A stretch of 64,000 nt of DNA from Pestalotiopsis fici W106-1 (Eukaryota > Ascomycota > Sordariomycetes > Amphisphaeriales > Sporocadaceae), in contig NW_006917091.1 of NCBI RefSeq assembly GCF_000516985.1, positions 5,077,019-5,141,018 on the forward strand. The letters run 5' to 3'. Below, in pieces: positions 22,871-33,924 of this stretch. The position numbers and the translations under genes were made by a program. How positions within the stretch are numbered: the stretch's first letter is position 1; each line of letters begins with the position of its first letter. Below the pieces are notes generated by a model. It ran no database searches and was not told the DNA's origin. It worked only from the letters and a program-made list of their open reading frames with translations.

Positions 22871-23886
22871 AGGAGCAGCAACCCTGGCGGTAGATAACGA
22901 ATCGAAATCCTCAACCGGCGTCCCAAGTTTTTTCCTTCCGGCTGCGTGGGTCGATTGTACCTGGCAATCATTCCCTCTATCTGGAGCCCAGTTATAGTCC
23001 ATAAATCACGAATCCATCTTTCTCCGTACCCCCATTGTCCTCTCTTGTGATGGTTTCTACCGTGAACCCATTCGTTCGGCAAAATTCCTGGTCTGCATGA
23101 TGATTGTTTTTGGAAGATTTGGGGAGAGGAGGGCGTACAGGTATGGGATTTGTACGATTTAATTTATGGAAAGCAAAAAGAGTCATTTTCTTCCTATATT
23201 GATGCTGTGGAAGAATTGTGAAATGCCTGAGGAGGCCCACGCTGCTTACAAAGTATTATTGCAAGCCACTCGTGTCTCTATTCTTCATATTCCGGGCGGT
23301 CCTATGAACTTACGATTGGATATTTCACATCCAGTCACCTAGTGGCCCCTCGTTACATTGATTCGAGGCGAGTACTAAGAGCCCCAACCTCCGTTCCAGT
23401 TTTGTGAAACCCAACCGGCCTGCCTACGTACGACCCTTATTTCGAAGTTTACATTTAGCTTTTCAACGTTTCATGCACCACGTTTCCCCCCTGGTGGTTT
23501 CTTTCTGGATACAACCTTAATGCGCACAAGCGTTACGCTGGCTTTGCCCTGCTGCTGCTGTTGTTGCTTGTACTCTACAGCCTGCGTGCTGCGAGGGGCC
23601 AAGAGAGTATTTTGTCTGCACGTATTACAACACACATGTGCGCACAACTCGAGCCCTCCCTCGATGCAACAAGTGTGTTTGCGTCCACTGACGGGAGGCA
23701 GGAAACAGCAGACTTGGCGCAGGGTATGCAGATCTGATCGAGGGATGCTTTACTTCAGAGGATCCTCTCCAAACTCGATACAAACTCAATTACCCAAATG
23801 TTGTTTTCACGTTGTATAGATATCGAGGGGCAAACTATTCTTTTATCGATTGCCGAGTCATGTCTCAACCATATCTGGGCCAATCG
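22871..23886. other. ARF1 3' flank up to the retroelement
   Basis: About 1 kb follows the Arf1 stop. It has normal base composition, with no gene that I can support. Composition drops sharply to AT-rich inside the element that begins at 23892. Confidence 0.5.
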
Positions 23887-23891
23887 CTGGG
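23887..23891. repeat. Target-site duplication CTGGG, left copy
   Basis: CTGGG directly precedes the 5' LTR and is repeated directly after the 3' LTR at 29274-29278. Five bases is the usual length for copia insertions. Confidence 0.93.
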
Positions 23892-24095
23892 TGTGGAAAG
23901 TTGACTTTGACTAAAGTAATGGGTACAACTCTCGTTTTAACGGATAAAAGCATCAGACCCCGGGACCTCCGGCTTAACGGCTATTTCCGGTGGGCTGTAG
24001 GAGGCAATTAGGTCTTATGCACTTTATTTAACTAAACCCGTAGCCAGATCCGTTTATTTATATTAAATACACTAAGTCCCCATCAATTTCCCACA
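23892..24095 (+). repeat. 5' LTR (204 bp)
   Basis: It starts TGTGGAAAG and ends TTTCCCACA, a short inverted terminal match. Aligned by eye to the 3' LTR it differs by about 14 transitions and one two-base indel, with no transversion. Its outer (left) part keeps G where the 3' LTR has A, while its inner (right) part carries the A/T changes. Confidence 0.95.
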
Positions 24096-24107
24096 TAATA
24101 GCACCAC
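24096..24107 (+). other. Primer-binding site, initiator tRNA-Met type
   Basis: TAATAGCACCAC begins at the base after the 5' LTR. It equals the complement of the 3' end of eukaryotic initiator tRNA-Met (as I recall the yeast sequence) except for G-to-A changes at four positions. Copia elements often use this tRNA. Confidence 0.65.
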
Positions 24108-24199
24108 AATCAATATAAAAAATATTACGAATAGCTTCTTTTGTTATAATATAGCACCTAGCACTAAAGGTTACCCAAAACCCTATATTGCTAGCCAGG

Positions 24200-25100
24200 G
24201 CACTTTAACTAAAAGTGATCAAAGCGCTATAATAGCTGCTTAGGCGATCGCTAATAAAGCTGGCTAAAGCGCTGCAAAGCATGCAACTACAGCGGGTGCT
24301 ACGGAAGCCATAGCTAAAAATATAAGGCAAGCAGCCGCTAATATAGCTAGCTATAGCATATTAAAGCAAGCTTTAATTATATTAATTCCTCGCTTAAAAA
24401 ACTTTAAATTCAAAATCGATAAATCAAAATTCTTAGCAAAAACCTCTAATTATCGCGCCTATATAATACTACTTAAACTTAATAAGCAAACCGCTAAATA
24501 AATCGCAAAAACCCCTATTTACCCTTTAAATAAAAAGCTTATTATTACTACAATTTTAGCTATAATTAATAATAAAACGCTATTAATAATTATAAAACAC
24601 TATTTAACAGGCATAAAAATAAAAAATGCTTTCCGCCGTTAATTTAACTCTATTACTATCGAAAAGAGGCAAAAACTATTAAAAAAATTACACAAATTCG
24701 ACTATAATAGCAAAAACCCAGCCAAATTCAATACCGAATAAAATCACTATATACAAAAAAGCCATAACGCTAATAATCAACGCCTTACTCTAAACAATCA
24801 AATCCAGTTATATCTAAAAGCCACTAAAAACAAGGCTTCAAAATAAACAAAACAAAAAAAAAATCAATTAGCCATCCTCCCAAAAGGCGTTACACTAGGA
24901 CTTATACAACTCCAATAATCCCTCACAACTAAATTTGCAAACAAAATAGCAACTAATAATAAAAACAACGCCAATTCACTATTCACCAATAGCAACGGTC
25001 AAATCAACGGCGAATATTAATATTGCGGCAAAAAAGGTTATCGGCGAATTAACTGCAAATCCAAAAAACGCGACAAAAAAGCTGCAAACAAATAAAATTC
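24200..25100 (+). pseudogene. Broken gag remnant with zinc knuckle
   Basis: The stretch between primer site and protease occupies the gag position and holds many stops in all frames. At 25015-25056 a CCHC zinc knuckle can still be followed (pattern x-x-Y-C-G-K-K-G-Y-R-R-I-N-C): the first Cys and the His are now Tyr and a stop follows the first position, consistent with G-to-A and C-to-T changes. The product cannot bind nucleic acid as a knuckle. Beginning and end are approximate. Confidence 0.7.
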
Positions 25101-25499
25101 TAATTCTACACAATTAACGCAATCACCTACGCAATTAAACGCAATTATGCGATTAAGCGTAAATAAAGGCAATTACCATAAGCGTGGTACAGGTCGTGGC
25201 CGGGGCCGGGGAAGCGCGTCTACAAGCGCACTCCGGGGCTCCCAGCAATTACTATTAACTACAACAAACAATAATTTCCCCTACCAATTTAAAAGCGCCA
25301 AAATCATAAAACTCTCTAATTAAAATAAAAATCAGGAGGAACAAAAGACAGCTTATAATTATTATACGCAAATCGCTTCCGGCGCAATTAAACAATTACA
25401 AGCTACGCTTAATAACAAACGCTATAAACCTACTAAACAATACGATCCACACACACAAAATAAAACGAACCACTATAATTTCCCTATCTCAATAGCTAC

Positions 25500-28400
25500 T
25501 TAGGCGCTAGATTTACGCAAACAATAGCTATTAAATATAAACGCTAATATTTATATTACGAACGATAAAGCTAATTTTATCGCTAAATTAATTATTAAAT
25601 TAAATAAACACAATCGGTTACCTATTATAATTAAAAATAATATAATATATCCAACAAAATACGGCTAAATATTAACCGTATAACGCGGTCTTAAAAGCGA
25701 GCGCCGGGAACTAACGCTCAAAAAGTATTACTACGTTAAAAACTTCCTATTAAAAGTAATTTTTAGTAATAAGCTATATAAAGCTAAATTTAAAATCTAT
25801 AATAACTTTATTAAAACGCCTAATAACAAAGTATTAACTATTATTAATATAACTAAAAAAAGGTAATTTTTATGGCTATATAGGCAAAAGGAACCACTTT
25901 ATATATAAGCTTTAATAGCACTAAACGGATTAACGAAGCCGTTAATTAAATAAATAACTTTATAGCATCGTTAACTAAGCCATTTAAATAAAAAACGGCT
26001 AATTAAAACGATTAAAGCCACTAAAGGCATTAATTTAGATCCAGATAGCATTCCTATATTAATATGCGATACGTGCGATAAAGCCAAAAGCGTTCGGATC
26101 GATTTAGCAGATCCAATACGCATTCGCGCAAATTTTATAACGACCTTATTATAAGCTAATATTAAAAAAATTAAACCCGTCAATTTAAATAATAATCGTT
26201 ATTTTACACTAATTAAATACCGTAAAACCATAAAATTACACTTTATCGATGCTTTATCCAAAAAAATTCTATAAAACGATTTCCTTAAGCATATCGCTTA
26301 GCTATAATACGAGCTTAGGAAAAAAAAGCGCCGAATTAAAATAATTTATATTAATAAAACTAATAACTTTAGCGGCGGCTTCTTTAATAACTACGCATAG
26401 CAAAAAGGCATCGAATTAACTACGTTAACACTAAACAACCAATACCAAAACAGTACCGCTAAGCGCGCAATTAAAATATTATAAAATAATACGCGCGCTA
26501 TTTATATTTAAATAAATATTTTTACGGTATTCTAAGATAAAATCTACAGGACATAGGTTATCGTTTTAAACCGTATAACACCTACTAAAAAGGAATTAAT
26601 TACTCTTTAATAGCGCTAAAAAAATAACTTTTAGCCACAAAATACACCTAATCGCCTATTAGTTAGGCACCTTAAAATCTTTAAATCGCGTATTTTTATA
26701 TATATTTTAAAAAAAAACAAAATGCAAGCTAAAAAACTATAAGTAAAGGCGCTAAAAGGCATACTTATAAATTACGCTAAAAAACACCTATACGAAATAT
26801 ATATATTAAATATAGCACGCTTTATTACAACTCCCTACGTTATATTTTATAAGGACCTTAATAAAAGCGCTAATCAGCCCGATCCATTAAAAATAATCAA
26901 ATCACTCCCGTAACACGTCTAAAATAGGCTGCGATACAGGACTTCAAAGCTAACTCATTATATAAAGCCTTGTAATCCGAATATAGCTAAAAAATAAGGA
27001 TAAAAGGCGCGGCGATTTAAAGCCGGCTTCCCTTAAATACAAATAACCATACGGCAAAACATAGTTAAATATGCTATAATATACACAAATAATAATTATA
27101 ACTATGCTATAATACGTTAAAGCTCAAATAAATATACCTACGCATATATAAATATAACTATAAAAAACAATTACCATACTCTAATCAATTTACGGGACTG
27201 TAATCAGGACGATAAAAAAAATCCGAGCTCTAAAAACGCGCTATTAACTACGCCAAATAAAGGCTTACATAACCATCCACTATTAATTAATAATAATTTA
27301 TTTAAACAAATATAAAACGAATACCTAATACTAATTATTAAATATAACCCTAATTTATTATTAATTAATCAGGCAAAAAATATACAAAAATAGCCTAACT
27401 AATAATAAGCCATAGCAAAAAAAATTACTAAACTATTTAAAAAAAGAACGTTTAAATTCCTCGATTATAATAACTTTAAATTAAAGCAAAAGCCACTAAT
27501 TAAATCCAAATAGGTATATAAAACTAAATATAATTCTACCGGTAATATAAATAAATAAAAGGCACGCTTTATAACTTAAAGCTTTATTTAAACCCTTAGA
27601 ATTAACTATAAAAAAACCTTCGCCAATATAGCCAAACAAATAAGCATCCGCGTTCTAATCGCGATAGCTATAATCAAAAGCTAAAAAATCTTTTAAATCG
27701 ATTTTATTATAGCCTATTTATTAGGCCGGCTTAATAAAAAAATCTATATACGCCAATTCCTATATTTAAATAAATTTATATTTTAACACCCTAATATTAC
27801 ATAATAATATAATTATACTTTTAATAATATAATCAGGCTATTACGCCCTTTATACGGCTTAAAACAAAATAGCTTCGAATAATAACAAAAAATTAAAAAG
27901 GAACTAAAAAAGCTGGGCTTTATAAGACTAAAAACCGATAATGCTATCTACTAAAATAAAGCTAATAAAACGGTACTAACCTTTTATATAAACGATTTTA
28001 TAATTATATATATAAATACTAAAGCTATCGAAAAATTAGTTTAATAGCTAAACAAATAGCTAAAACTATAATACTTAAATACCGCTAAATAATATCTAAA
28101 AATACGCATTATCCAAAAGGAAAATAATAATATTATATTACTATAAAACAAATATCTAGATTAAATATTTAAAAAACTCGGATACCAAAATATTAAAAGT
28201 ATTATTACTCCTATTAATCCGGAATTAATAATAATAACCCATAAATTTAAAGGCTACGTTAATTAGGAATCTAAAAATTAGTATTCTAAAAAGCTCGGGA
28301 AAACGAATTATGCTATAATTAAGCTACGCGCAAATATAGCATACGCCAATAAGGTATAAACGCGCTTTATAAATAACCCGTCCCTTAATTATATTAAATA

Positions 28401-28990
28401 CTTAAATAAGGTGCTATAATACCTTTAAAACACCCGCATAAAAAAAATAAAATATACTTAATTTTATCGCTATACTAAATATAAGGAATTAGGACTACAT
28501 ATTTACGTTAACGCTAACTTTATAAGCGATAAATCAACCTCCAAATCCACGTCTAAATAGGTAACGTTTATAGCGGGCTTTTTAATAAGCTAAAATTTAA
28601 AGCTGCAAAGCGTAATTACTTAATTTATTATAAAAGCTAAATACTACGCCATTAATAAAAGCGCTCGTAAAGCCGTATTTATTAAGAACCTATTAAAGGA
28701 ACTAAAAATAATGCCTTAAAAGGCAATTCCTCTATTAGTTAATAACATAGGCGCAAAAGCGTAGGCAAAAGCCCAGACTAGCACACTTACGAAAAAGCAT
28801 ATCAAAAAGTATTTTTATTATATTTAATAAAAAGTCTCTACTAAAAACATTCTAATTAAAAAAGTCACATCCACGGAAAACGCCGCTAATAAGCTTATAA
28901 AAGCGATATAACCCAAAGATTTTAAGCATTTCGTGCATTTACTAAATATAATAAATTATAACCCAACCACAGGTATAATTACTATTATTT
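25500..28990 (+). pseudogene. Broken pol remnant (protease, integrase, RT, RNase H)
   Basis: The aspartic protease strand is near 25530-25565, with the active Asp now Asn. The integrase zinc finger is near 25966-26076: His codons at 25966 and 25981 and Cys codons at 26065 and 26074 are in one frame, spaced H-x4-H-x27-C-x2-C. A reverse transcriptase motif (KxVYKTKYNSTGxI) is near 27505-27560, and the polymerase active-site box reads YIND at 27985-27996, with one catalytic Asp now Asn. RNase H sequence (STSKSTS, AKYYAINKSAR) is near 28510-28670. Stops interrupt every domain; many fall where the family has Trp or Gln. Nothing here can encode a working enzyme. Confidence 0.85.
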
Positions 28991-29067
28991 AATTATAAAT
29001 TACACTACAAATTATCGCAATAAGGCTTATCCTTTTATTTCGATTAAATCGCTCGTTATAAAAGGTA

Positions 29068-29273
29068 TATAAAAAGTTGACTTTAACTAAAATAATAGGT
29101 ACAACTCTCGTTTTAACGGATAAAAGCATCAGACCCCGGGACCTCCGGCTTAACGGCTATTTCCGGTAGGCTGTGGGAGGCAATTAGGTCTTGTGCACTT
29201 TATTTAACTAAACCCATGTAGCCAGATCCGTTCATTTGTACTGAATACACTAAGTCCCTATCAATTTCCCACA
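29068..29273 (+). repeat. 3' LTR (206 bp)
   Basis: It aligns to the 5' LTR over its whole length. The first bases read TATAAAAAG where the 5' copy has TGTGGAAAG, so its inner edge is G-to-A mutated while its outer (right) half is better preserved than the matching part of the 5' copy. It ends CCCACA and is followed by CTGGG. Confidence 0.95.
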
Positions 29274-29278
29274 CTGGG
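29274..29278. repeat. Target-site duplication CTGGG, right copy
   Basis: Directly follows the 3' LTR and matches 23887-23891. Confidence 0.93.
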
Positions 29279-29536
29279 CGGCCAAATCCAGCCATCATTG
29301 CCTATGTCATTCTCGTGACATTTTTATCAGGCACTTGGAAAGAGCTCCACCCCGCTATCGGGCTGATCGGCCGACCATTGACAGGTGAAATACATCGGAT
29401 CATAAGCCGAGTTGGAGAGCTCGGCTATTGTTTTAAGTTTTTTTTGGTCTTTCAATCGAGGATTCCGAGACGAACGCGCCTATAGATAATTTTCTTTACC
29501 TGTTCGTGATACTCTAGATTCCTCAATTGACCCAAA

Positions 29537-31076
29537 ATGAAGCTTGCGAGAGCTCTTCCAAGGGGCCGTAAGGCTGTATCCGCCCTCTCGGCCCCGCGGT
29601 CCCCAGGTCTCGTCCTGTCGTCCCGACCCATCTCCACGACAGCTCCGCCGGCCATTAACAGCAGCCGCTCGCCAGCTCTATCCGCACGGCCACGGCAACA
29701 ACAGCAACAACTCGCCGTCCTGATAAATGCTGGCGCCGGACGACAGATTCAGAAGAGGCAATATGCGTCGGCTCCCGAGTCGGGCGAGTCCCTGAGCAAG
29801 ACGCCGCTCTATGACCTCCACCTCGCCCACGGTGCCAAGATGGTACCCTTTGGCGGCTTCCACATGCCCGTGCAGTACAGCTCGCTCTCCGTCGCGGCCT
29901 CGCACCACTTCACGCGGTCGCACGCCTCGTTGTTCGACGTTGGCCACATGGTGCAGCACCGCTTCTCCGGCCCCGGCGCCACGGATTTCTTGCAAAAGGT
30001 GACGCCCGCATCGCTCCAGACCCTGCCGCTCCACCAGAGCACGCTGTCGACGCTGCTGTGGCCGGGCACGGGCGGTATCGTCGACGACACCATTGTCACC
30101 CGTCTCGGCGAGGACCTCTTCTATGTCGTTACCAACGCCGCCTGCCGCGACAAGGACCTCGGGTACCTGCGGGAGCAGCTGAGCAAGTGGGAAAAGGCCG
30201 GCGGCAAAAAGGTCGAGCACGAGGTCCTCGACGGCTGGGGCCTCATTGCCCTTCAGGGTCCCCTGTCCGAGGAGCTCCTGTCGGAGATTCTGCTCGTGCC
30301 CGAGGAGGCCCGCCTTCGCGAGCTCTACTTTGGGCAGTCGCGCTTCGTCATGCTGCGCGTCCGCGATGGTGAGCTTAGCAAGCCCGTCCTCGTGAGCCGC
30401 GGCGGCTACACGGGCGAGGACGGCTTCGAGATCTCCATCCACCCCGACGACACGGTTGCCGTGACCGAGGCGCTGCTGGCGAGCGCCGGCCCCGACCGCC
30501 TGCAGCTCGCCGGCCTCGGCGCCCGCGACAGTCTCCGCCTCGAGGCCGGCATGTGCCTGTACGGCCACGACCTGGACGATACCACGACGCCCGTCGAGGC
30601 CGGCCTCAGCTGGGTCATTGGCAAGGACCGCCGTTCGCCCGGCACCTTTCACGGCTCCGAGGTCATTGTGCCACAGCTGACACCCAAGAGCAAGGGCGGC
30701 AGCGGCGTCGAGAGACGGCGCGTGGGCCTCGTGGTCGAGGGCGCACCGGCTCGCGAGGGCGCCGAGATTGTTGACGCCGACGGCAACAAGATTGGTGTCG
30801 TGACTAGCGGCTGCCCGTCCCCGACCCTAGGCAAGAACATTGCCATGGGTTACATCAAGGACGGCCTGCACAAGAGTGGTACCGAGGTCAAGGTCAAGGT
30901 CCGTGGCCGGGAGAGAAATGCCGTCGTCTCCAAGATGCCGTTTGTGCCGAGCAAGTACTGGAAGGTAAGAAGTCCATGGGAGCCCGCTCTAGAGAATACG
31001 AAAGCCTCACGACATGGCCGAAAAGAGAACTGATTGCTAACGATGAATTCATCTATAGGGTACCGCTCCTGCATAA
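29537..31076 (+). CDS. GCV1: Aminomethyltransferase, mitochondrial (glycine cleavage T protein)
   Basis: Exons 29537-30964 and 31059-31076 give 481 residues. The second exon codes only for GTAPA and the stop; its acceptor is CTATAG. Residues 1-80 are a long Arg/Ser/Ala-rich mitochondrial presequence with a short Gln run; the mature enzyme starts near LSKTPLYDLHLAHGAKMVPFGGFHMPVQY. Family marks include HMVQHRFSGPGATDFL, the catalytic region TNAACRDKDLGYL with the conserved Asp, SRGGYTGEDGFEIS for folate binding and the C-terminal GKNIAMGYI. It transfers the aminomethyl carbon to tetrahydrofolate, releasing ammonia, within the glycine cleavage complex. The coding region is very GC-rich, which produces a 324-codon antisense frame; I treat that as a shadow. 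The copia element lies only about 260 bases upstream of the start. Confidence 0.95.
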
Positions 31077-31729
31077 ATAATATCAATGATTTAAGATATG
31101 AGGAAGTGCTAGCAGGAATAGGAAATGGGTTTTCATGAACAGATTACAATCAAAAATAGGTTGATTTTTTTTTTTTTTTTTTTGATATCCTTCAACAGGT
31201 ACCATTGATTTCTGACATCATGGTTATGGCGTTTTGTTCTGGGTTTTGGAGAAATGTATATATAGTGTAACAAGCTGTGAGTGAAGAAAACTTTCAACGC
31301 TTGGAATATGTGGCCTCCACATCATGGTTGCAGAAGATGACATGTTCAAGATCTTGACAATGTGTTTGAATGGTTGAGTTGGTGCGTGACAAGCAAGTAC
31401 ATCACTCAAGCTGTGAAATTCCAAATTAATCAACACCAAAGCCCCAGAAGATAAAGGCAACATATAGAGGATTTGTTGATGTTGGTATTGACCATTCCTC
31501 CGTATCGTACAAAACAAGACTACCTATCTGAATTTCCCTTAACGCCATGTGGAGTATCCATCCATATGCAAATCAAACAGACCCAAGCAACAAACATAAA
31601 ATAGCATAAACCCCTCGAGCATGAGCATACTTGGCGGTCACCAGCTCTTCTCATATCGGCATGCTCCATGGTCAAAAGTCGTTTGTTCCTTCATTTCGTT
31701 ATAAATAGCTCCTCCGGACCCAGCAATGC
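31077..31729. other. Intergenic, convergent 3' ends
   Basis: This 650-base spacer lies between gcvT and GOS1 stops. It contains a run of 19 T at 31165-31183, a likely slipped or retro-derived homopolymer or part of a 3' UTR. No gene is seen. Confidence 0.5.
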
Positions 31730-32502
31730 TCATAGGAACCACCAAAAGATTAAGAAGCAAAAGGCGATGAAACTGCCCATGATGATGCCATCACGGCGCT
31801 TGCGGGCCGAGATCTTGCCAATAATGGTGTTGAGGCCGGGGACCTGGCTCGCGGCCAGGGTGATGCGGCGGTTGATGCTCGACAAGGTCTCGCGCTGGAG
31901 GGCAAAGCTCTCCTGGGTGGCATAGGCCTGGGACAGGACGCCGTCAATCATGTTGTGGCTCTCGTCGACGCGGCGGCGCTCGTCGAGCATGTAGTCGGCC
32001 TCGGCGGCCTCGGGGTTGGCGTTGTTGGCGCGGTAGGCGTCAATGTCGGAGCGGACATTGGCCAGCAGGTTGGCGCGCTGGCGCTGCTCGGCAATGGACG
32101 ACTTGATGCGGCGCAGGTCGCGGCGGTGCTCGGCCAGCTTCTCGCGCAGCAGCGACAGGTTGTTCTGCTTGAGCGCCGACGACGTCAATGCCGACTCCGA
32201 GTCCAGCAGCCGGCCCAGCTGGCCCACGACGGTCTCGCGCTTGTCTAGCAGCTCTTCCAGTTTGGCCTCGGTCTCCCTCTCTTCCGGCGTCGGCTTTGAG
32301 GGTATATTCGATACTTGGGAAAACTGCGAGTATGTGTGGAAAAGGGTATCGGTCTGCGCGTTTCCAACAGTTAGCCACCGCTTTGGGGTGTGTGTCCCAA
32401 CAGTCGTCAGGATTCCGTAAGGAGTCCGCTTACCTGTGATTCCAATGACCGTGCTTGTTGTCGCAATTGGGCCCAGCCCTGATTTCCCGTCGGTGTTGCC
32501 AT
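31730..32502 (-). CDS. GOS1: Golgi SNARE Gos1 (GOSR1/GS28)
   Basis: Exons 32502-32434 and 32353-31730 are joined over an 80-base intron (GTAAGC..CGCAG) in phase 0, giving 230 residues. The N-terminus (MATPTGNQGWAQLRQQARSL) and the following TDTLFHTYSQF are the start of the Gos1 regulatory helices. Residues about 140-205 form the Qb-SNARE helix (MIDGVLSQAYATQESFALQR..), with a central glutamine as expected, and the protein ends in a tail anchor of about 18 hydrophobic residues (IIMGSFIAFCFLIFWWFL) with almost no lumenal tail. It acts in intra-Golgi and ER-Golgi fusion with Sed5, Ykt6 and Sft1. The length matches the family. Confidence 0.94.
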
Positions 32503-33924
32503 TTCTGTATCAAGTTCTATAGAGTTTCCCGAGATCTATGTTTTGTATCGTGCGATTGTGGTTGGCGCTCCAGTATCGTTGCAGTTGGGATTTCCGATCT
32601 CCGGAGCGGACGTAGTAATAGGAGCAAGGAACTAGAGGCGGTAGAGGTTGGCTCTTGTTCGTCCTTCTGCGCTTGTTTGATGTACGGCGCAGCCCGAGTC
32701 CCAGATTTCTGTAAAAGTTGCAGTCCTGCGGTACTTCATGTGTTGTATTTCACTGATGCCCGATATTAGAAGGATGGACGAGCGGTTCTGGCAACATATG
32801 ATGCTCTCGTGGATAGGTAGGTAGCTCGGCTTGCGAGTTGGTTACGTAGCGTTGCGCCTATGGAGCCCAGCCGAGAACAAGGGTCTTGTCCATGTTCCAT
32901 CCGCCTACAGCTAGCTGCATAATTTGCATAAGCACTTGAATTTCCGCCATAGTTTTATAGTGTTAATCTATGCGACCATATTCCGTATAAAGAATAACAC
33001 TTGGGTTTACAAGTCACTCGTTACTTGGAGAATGAATTATGGGATTGTATTATAGTTAATTTATTGTCTTTACGTCCAGAGCTTGCAGATGGGGAGGGAG
33101 ATTGATAGGCTGAACGTATAAGCATGCATGGCCATGGACGACAACTGCACTGGCCCCATACTGTTCAGTCTGGACGATTCTGCATCACATTGTCGTCGTC
33201 CGCCCCTGGCAAGAGCTTCCAGCAGCGGCCAGCAAGGTACTACGAAGTTGAACAGCTCTTTGTAAATAGGAATTCCCACGATGCACAAATCTGCATGGCT
33301 CTCGACAACCAATTCTGGTGGCTCCCTACTTTCAAAGCAGCTTCCTCTCTTTCAACCTGCCCCACTTACAACAACAACATTCATCACACCACAGCAATGT
33401 CACAATGCAGCCTCTAGCTTTGCATTGCCCAGACCAAGACAGCATTGCCTGGCTTCACGTCTATGGAGTTTGCGTAAAGTACAATATCGATCCCGAGTAA
33501 GTATGGACTTCTTGATCATATGAACGGACTTACAGCCACAAGCGCCAACGCTAGCGCCATCTACCATAGACAGACGCTAACCGGAAACGGGAGGCAAGTG
33601 TGGCGCAAAGTGGTCGGAGCGTCTTTTCAGGCTCCCCCGACCTTAGTCCCCACTCGCCCTCAAACCCCTGGTAAAAAACTGACCTTTTGAGGCTTGCACC
33701 TGCTCTCTGGAACGAACCACCCACCCGCAGAGTGCCGCCAGCCCACACAAAACCGAAAATCAACCCTAAGGCCAAAAATTACTGACAGGGAAATTTTAGC
33801 CTGTCGACCTCTGTCCTGCGCTTCAGACCTGAGGTCAATCTTGATTGCAAGCGACGCCTTCAGCAAATCCTACGAACCGACACCCTTCATCGTACTCGCA
33901 GCCGACCGAAGAAGAAGTCTCAAG
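32503..33924. other. Divergent GOS1 / RPL35 promoter region
   Basis: About 1.4 kb lie between the divergent GOS1 and RPL35 starts. An AACCCTAA box sits at 33762-33769. Pyrimidine-rich leader sequence precedes the RPL35 ATG. No protein gene is supported. Confidence 0.5.
33762..33769. promoter_or_regulatory. AACCCTAA box, possible Tbf1-type ribosomal-protein element
   Basis: AACCCTAA is the reverse complement of TTAGGGTT, the telomere-like box bound by Tbf1 that precedes many ribosomal protein genes in filamentous fungi and other yeasts. It lies about 160 bases before the RPL35 ATG, a plausible promoter distance. A single eight-base match may be chance. Confidence 0.4.

Larger units (their letters stand above)
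23892..29273 (+). mobile_element. Ty1/copia LTR retrotransposon, heavily mutated and dead
   Basis: The element is 5.4 kb: two LTRs of 204 and 206 bases starting TG(TA)..CA, five-base target duplications, a primer-binding site directly inside the 5' LTR, and an internal region of about 5 kb. Domains occur in copia order on the plus strand: gag with zinc knuckle, protease, HHCC integrase finger, reverse transcriptase with a YxDD-type box, and RNase H. Every domain is broken by many stops, chiefly at former tryptophan codons, and no open frame exceeds about 70 codons across the internal region. The internal sequence is A- and T-rich. This pattern is that of repeat-induced point mutation, but strongly strand-biased (see findings). 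The structure is complete, so it died by point mutation and not by deletion. Confidence 0.96.

Noticed and set aside
25971..26183. 70-codon minus-strand frame inside the copia element
   Set aside because: It is opposite the integrase zinc-finger remnant, whose HHCC residues are in frame on the plus strand.
29678..30652. 324-codon open frame on the minus strand inside gcvT
   Set aside because: It mirrors a GC-rich coding region; the plus-strand frame has every GcvT motif, so the antisense frame is a codon-bias shadow.
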